5,671 bases of DNA. Origin: Planctomycetota bacterium. GTDB lineage: Bacteria; Planctomycetota; PUPC01; DSUN01. The DNA lies in the NCBI GenBank assembly GCA_016872875.1, contig VGYW01000506.1, positions 1 through 5,671 of the forward strand, given 5' to 3'. Under the pieces are notes generated by a model that saw only the letters and a list, made by a program, of their open reading frames with translations, made no database searches and was not told where the DNA came from. A program made the translations under genes and the position numbers. Below are positions 5,635-5,671 of the stretch, in pieces (within the stretch, counting starts at the first letter, position 1; every line of letters starts with the position of its first letter).

Positions 5635-5671
5635 ATCTTTGCCCACATCTTCTGGGGGCTGGGGTTTAGCC

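Overview
The window is G+C-rich with strong G/C at third codon positions. It holds three recognisable protein genes and an unusually dense set of short repeats. Three things suggest an uncultured Planctomycetota or related PVC-group bacterium: a large secreted alanine-rich HEAT-repeat protein with 'ALRGYVRLAGL'- and 'NWP/DWP'-type repeats, a GH123/DUF4091-like carbohydrate-active protein, and a lone ECF sigma factor. The gene content and the REP-like palindromes fit this, but the taxonomy is an inference and no marker gene is present.

Layout. Positions 1-2244 (+) hold the 3' part of a large GH123/DUF4091-like protein whose start lies upstream of the window. Positions 2245-2354 are a repeat-filled spacer with a long imperfect stem-loop (2254-2335) and a 7-nt tandem repeat (2302-2336), followed by a purine-rich ribosome-binding site. 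Positions 2355-2972 (+) hold an ECF-type sigma factor. Its sigma2-sigma4 linker carries an in-frame 9-nt tandem repeat (2643-2705). After only 18 bases comes the convergent end of a 772-residue exported HEAT-repeat protein (2991-5309, minus strand), with a clear Shine-Dalgarno and a good sigma70-like promoter at 5372-5400. Positions 5401-5671 contain no convincing gene. They are packed with palindromes and with a REP-like composite inverted repeat (5484-5634), and a further copy may begin at the window edge.

How the parts may work together. The glycosidase-like protein and the HEAT-repeat protein are probably cell-envelope or exported proteins, and the sigma factor is a regulator with no anti-sigma gene beside it. 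Nothing in the sequence proves that the three share a pathway. The sigma gene could be co-transcribed with the glycosidase-like gene only by reading through the long stem-loop. The HEAT gene is a separate, opposing transcription unit.

The most noteworthy signal is the amount of repeat DNA: a 9-nt repeat that has expanded inside a sigma-factor gene without breaking the frame, a hairpin made of 7-nt units, and a two-level inverted REP-like element. I did not find a clearly new multi-gene system.
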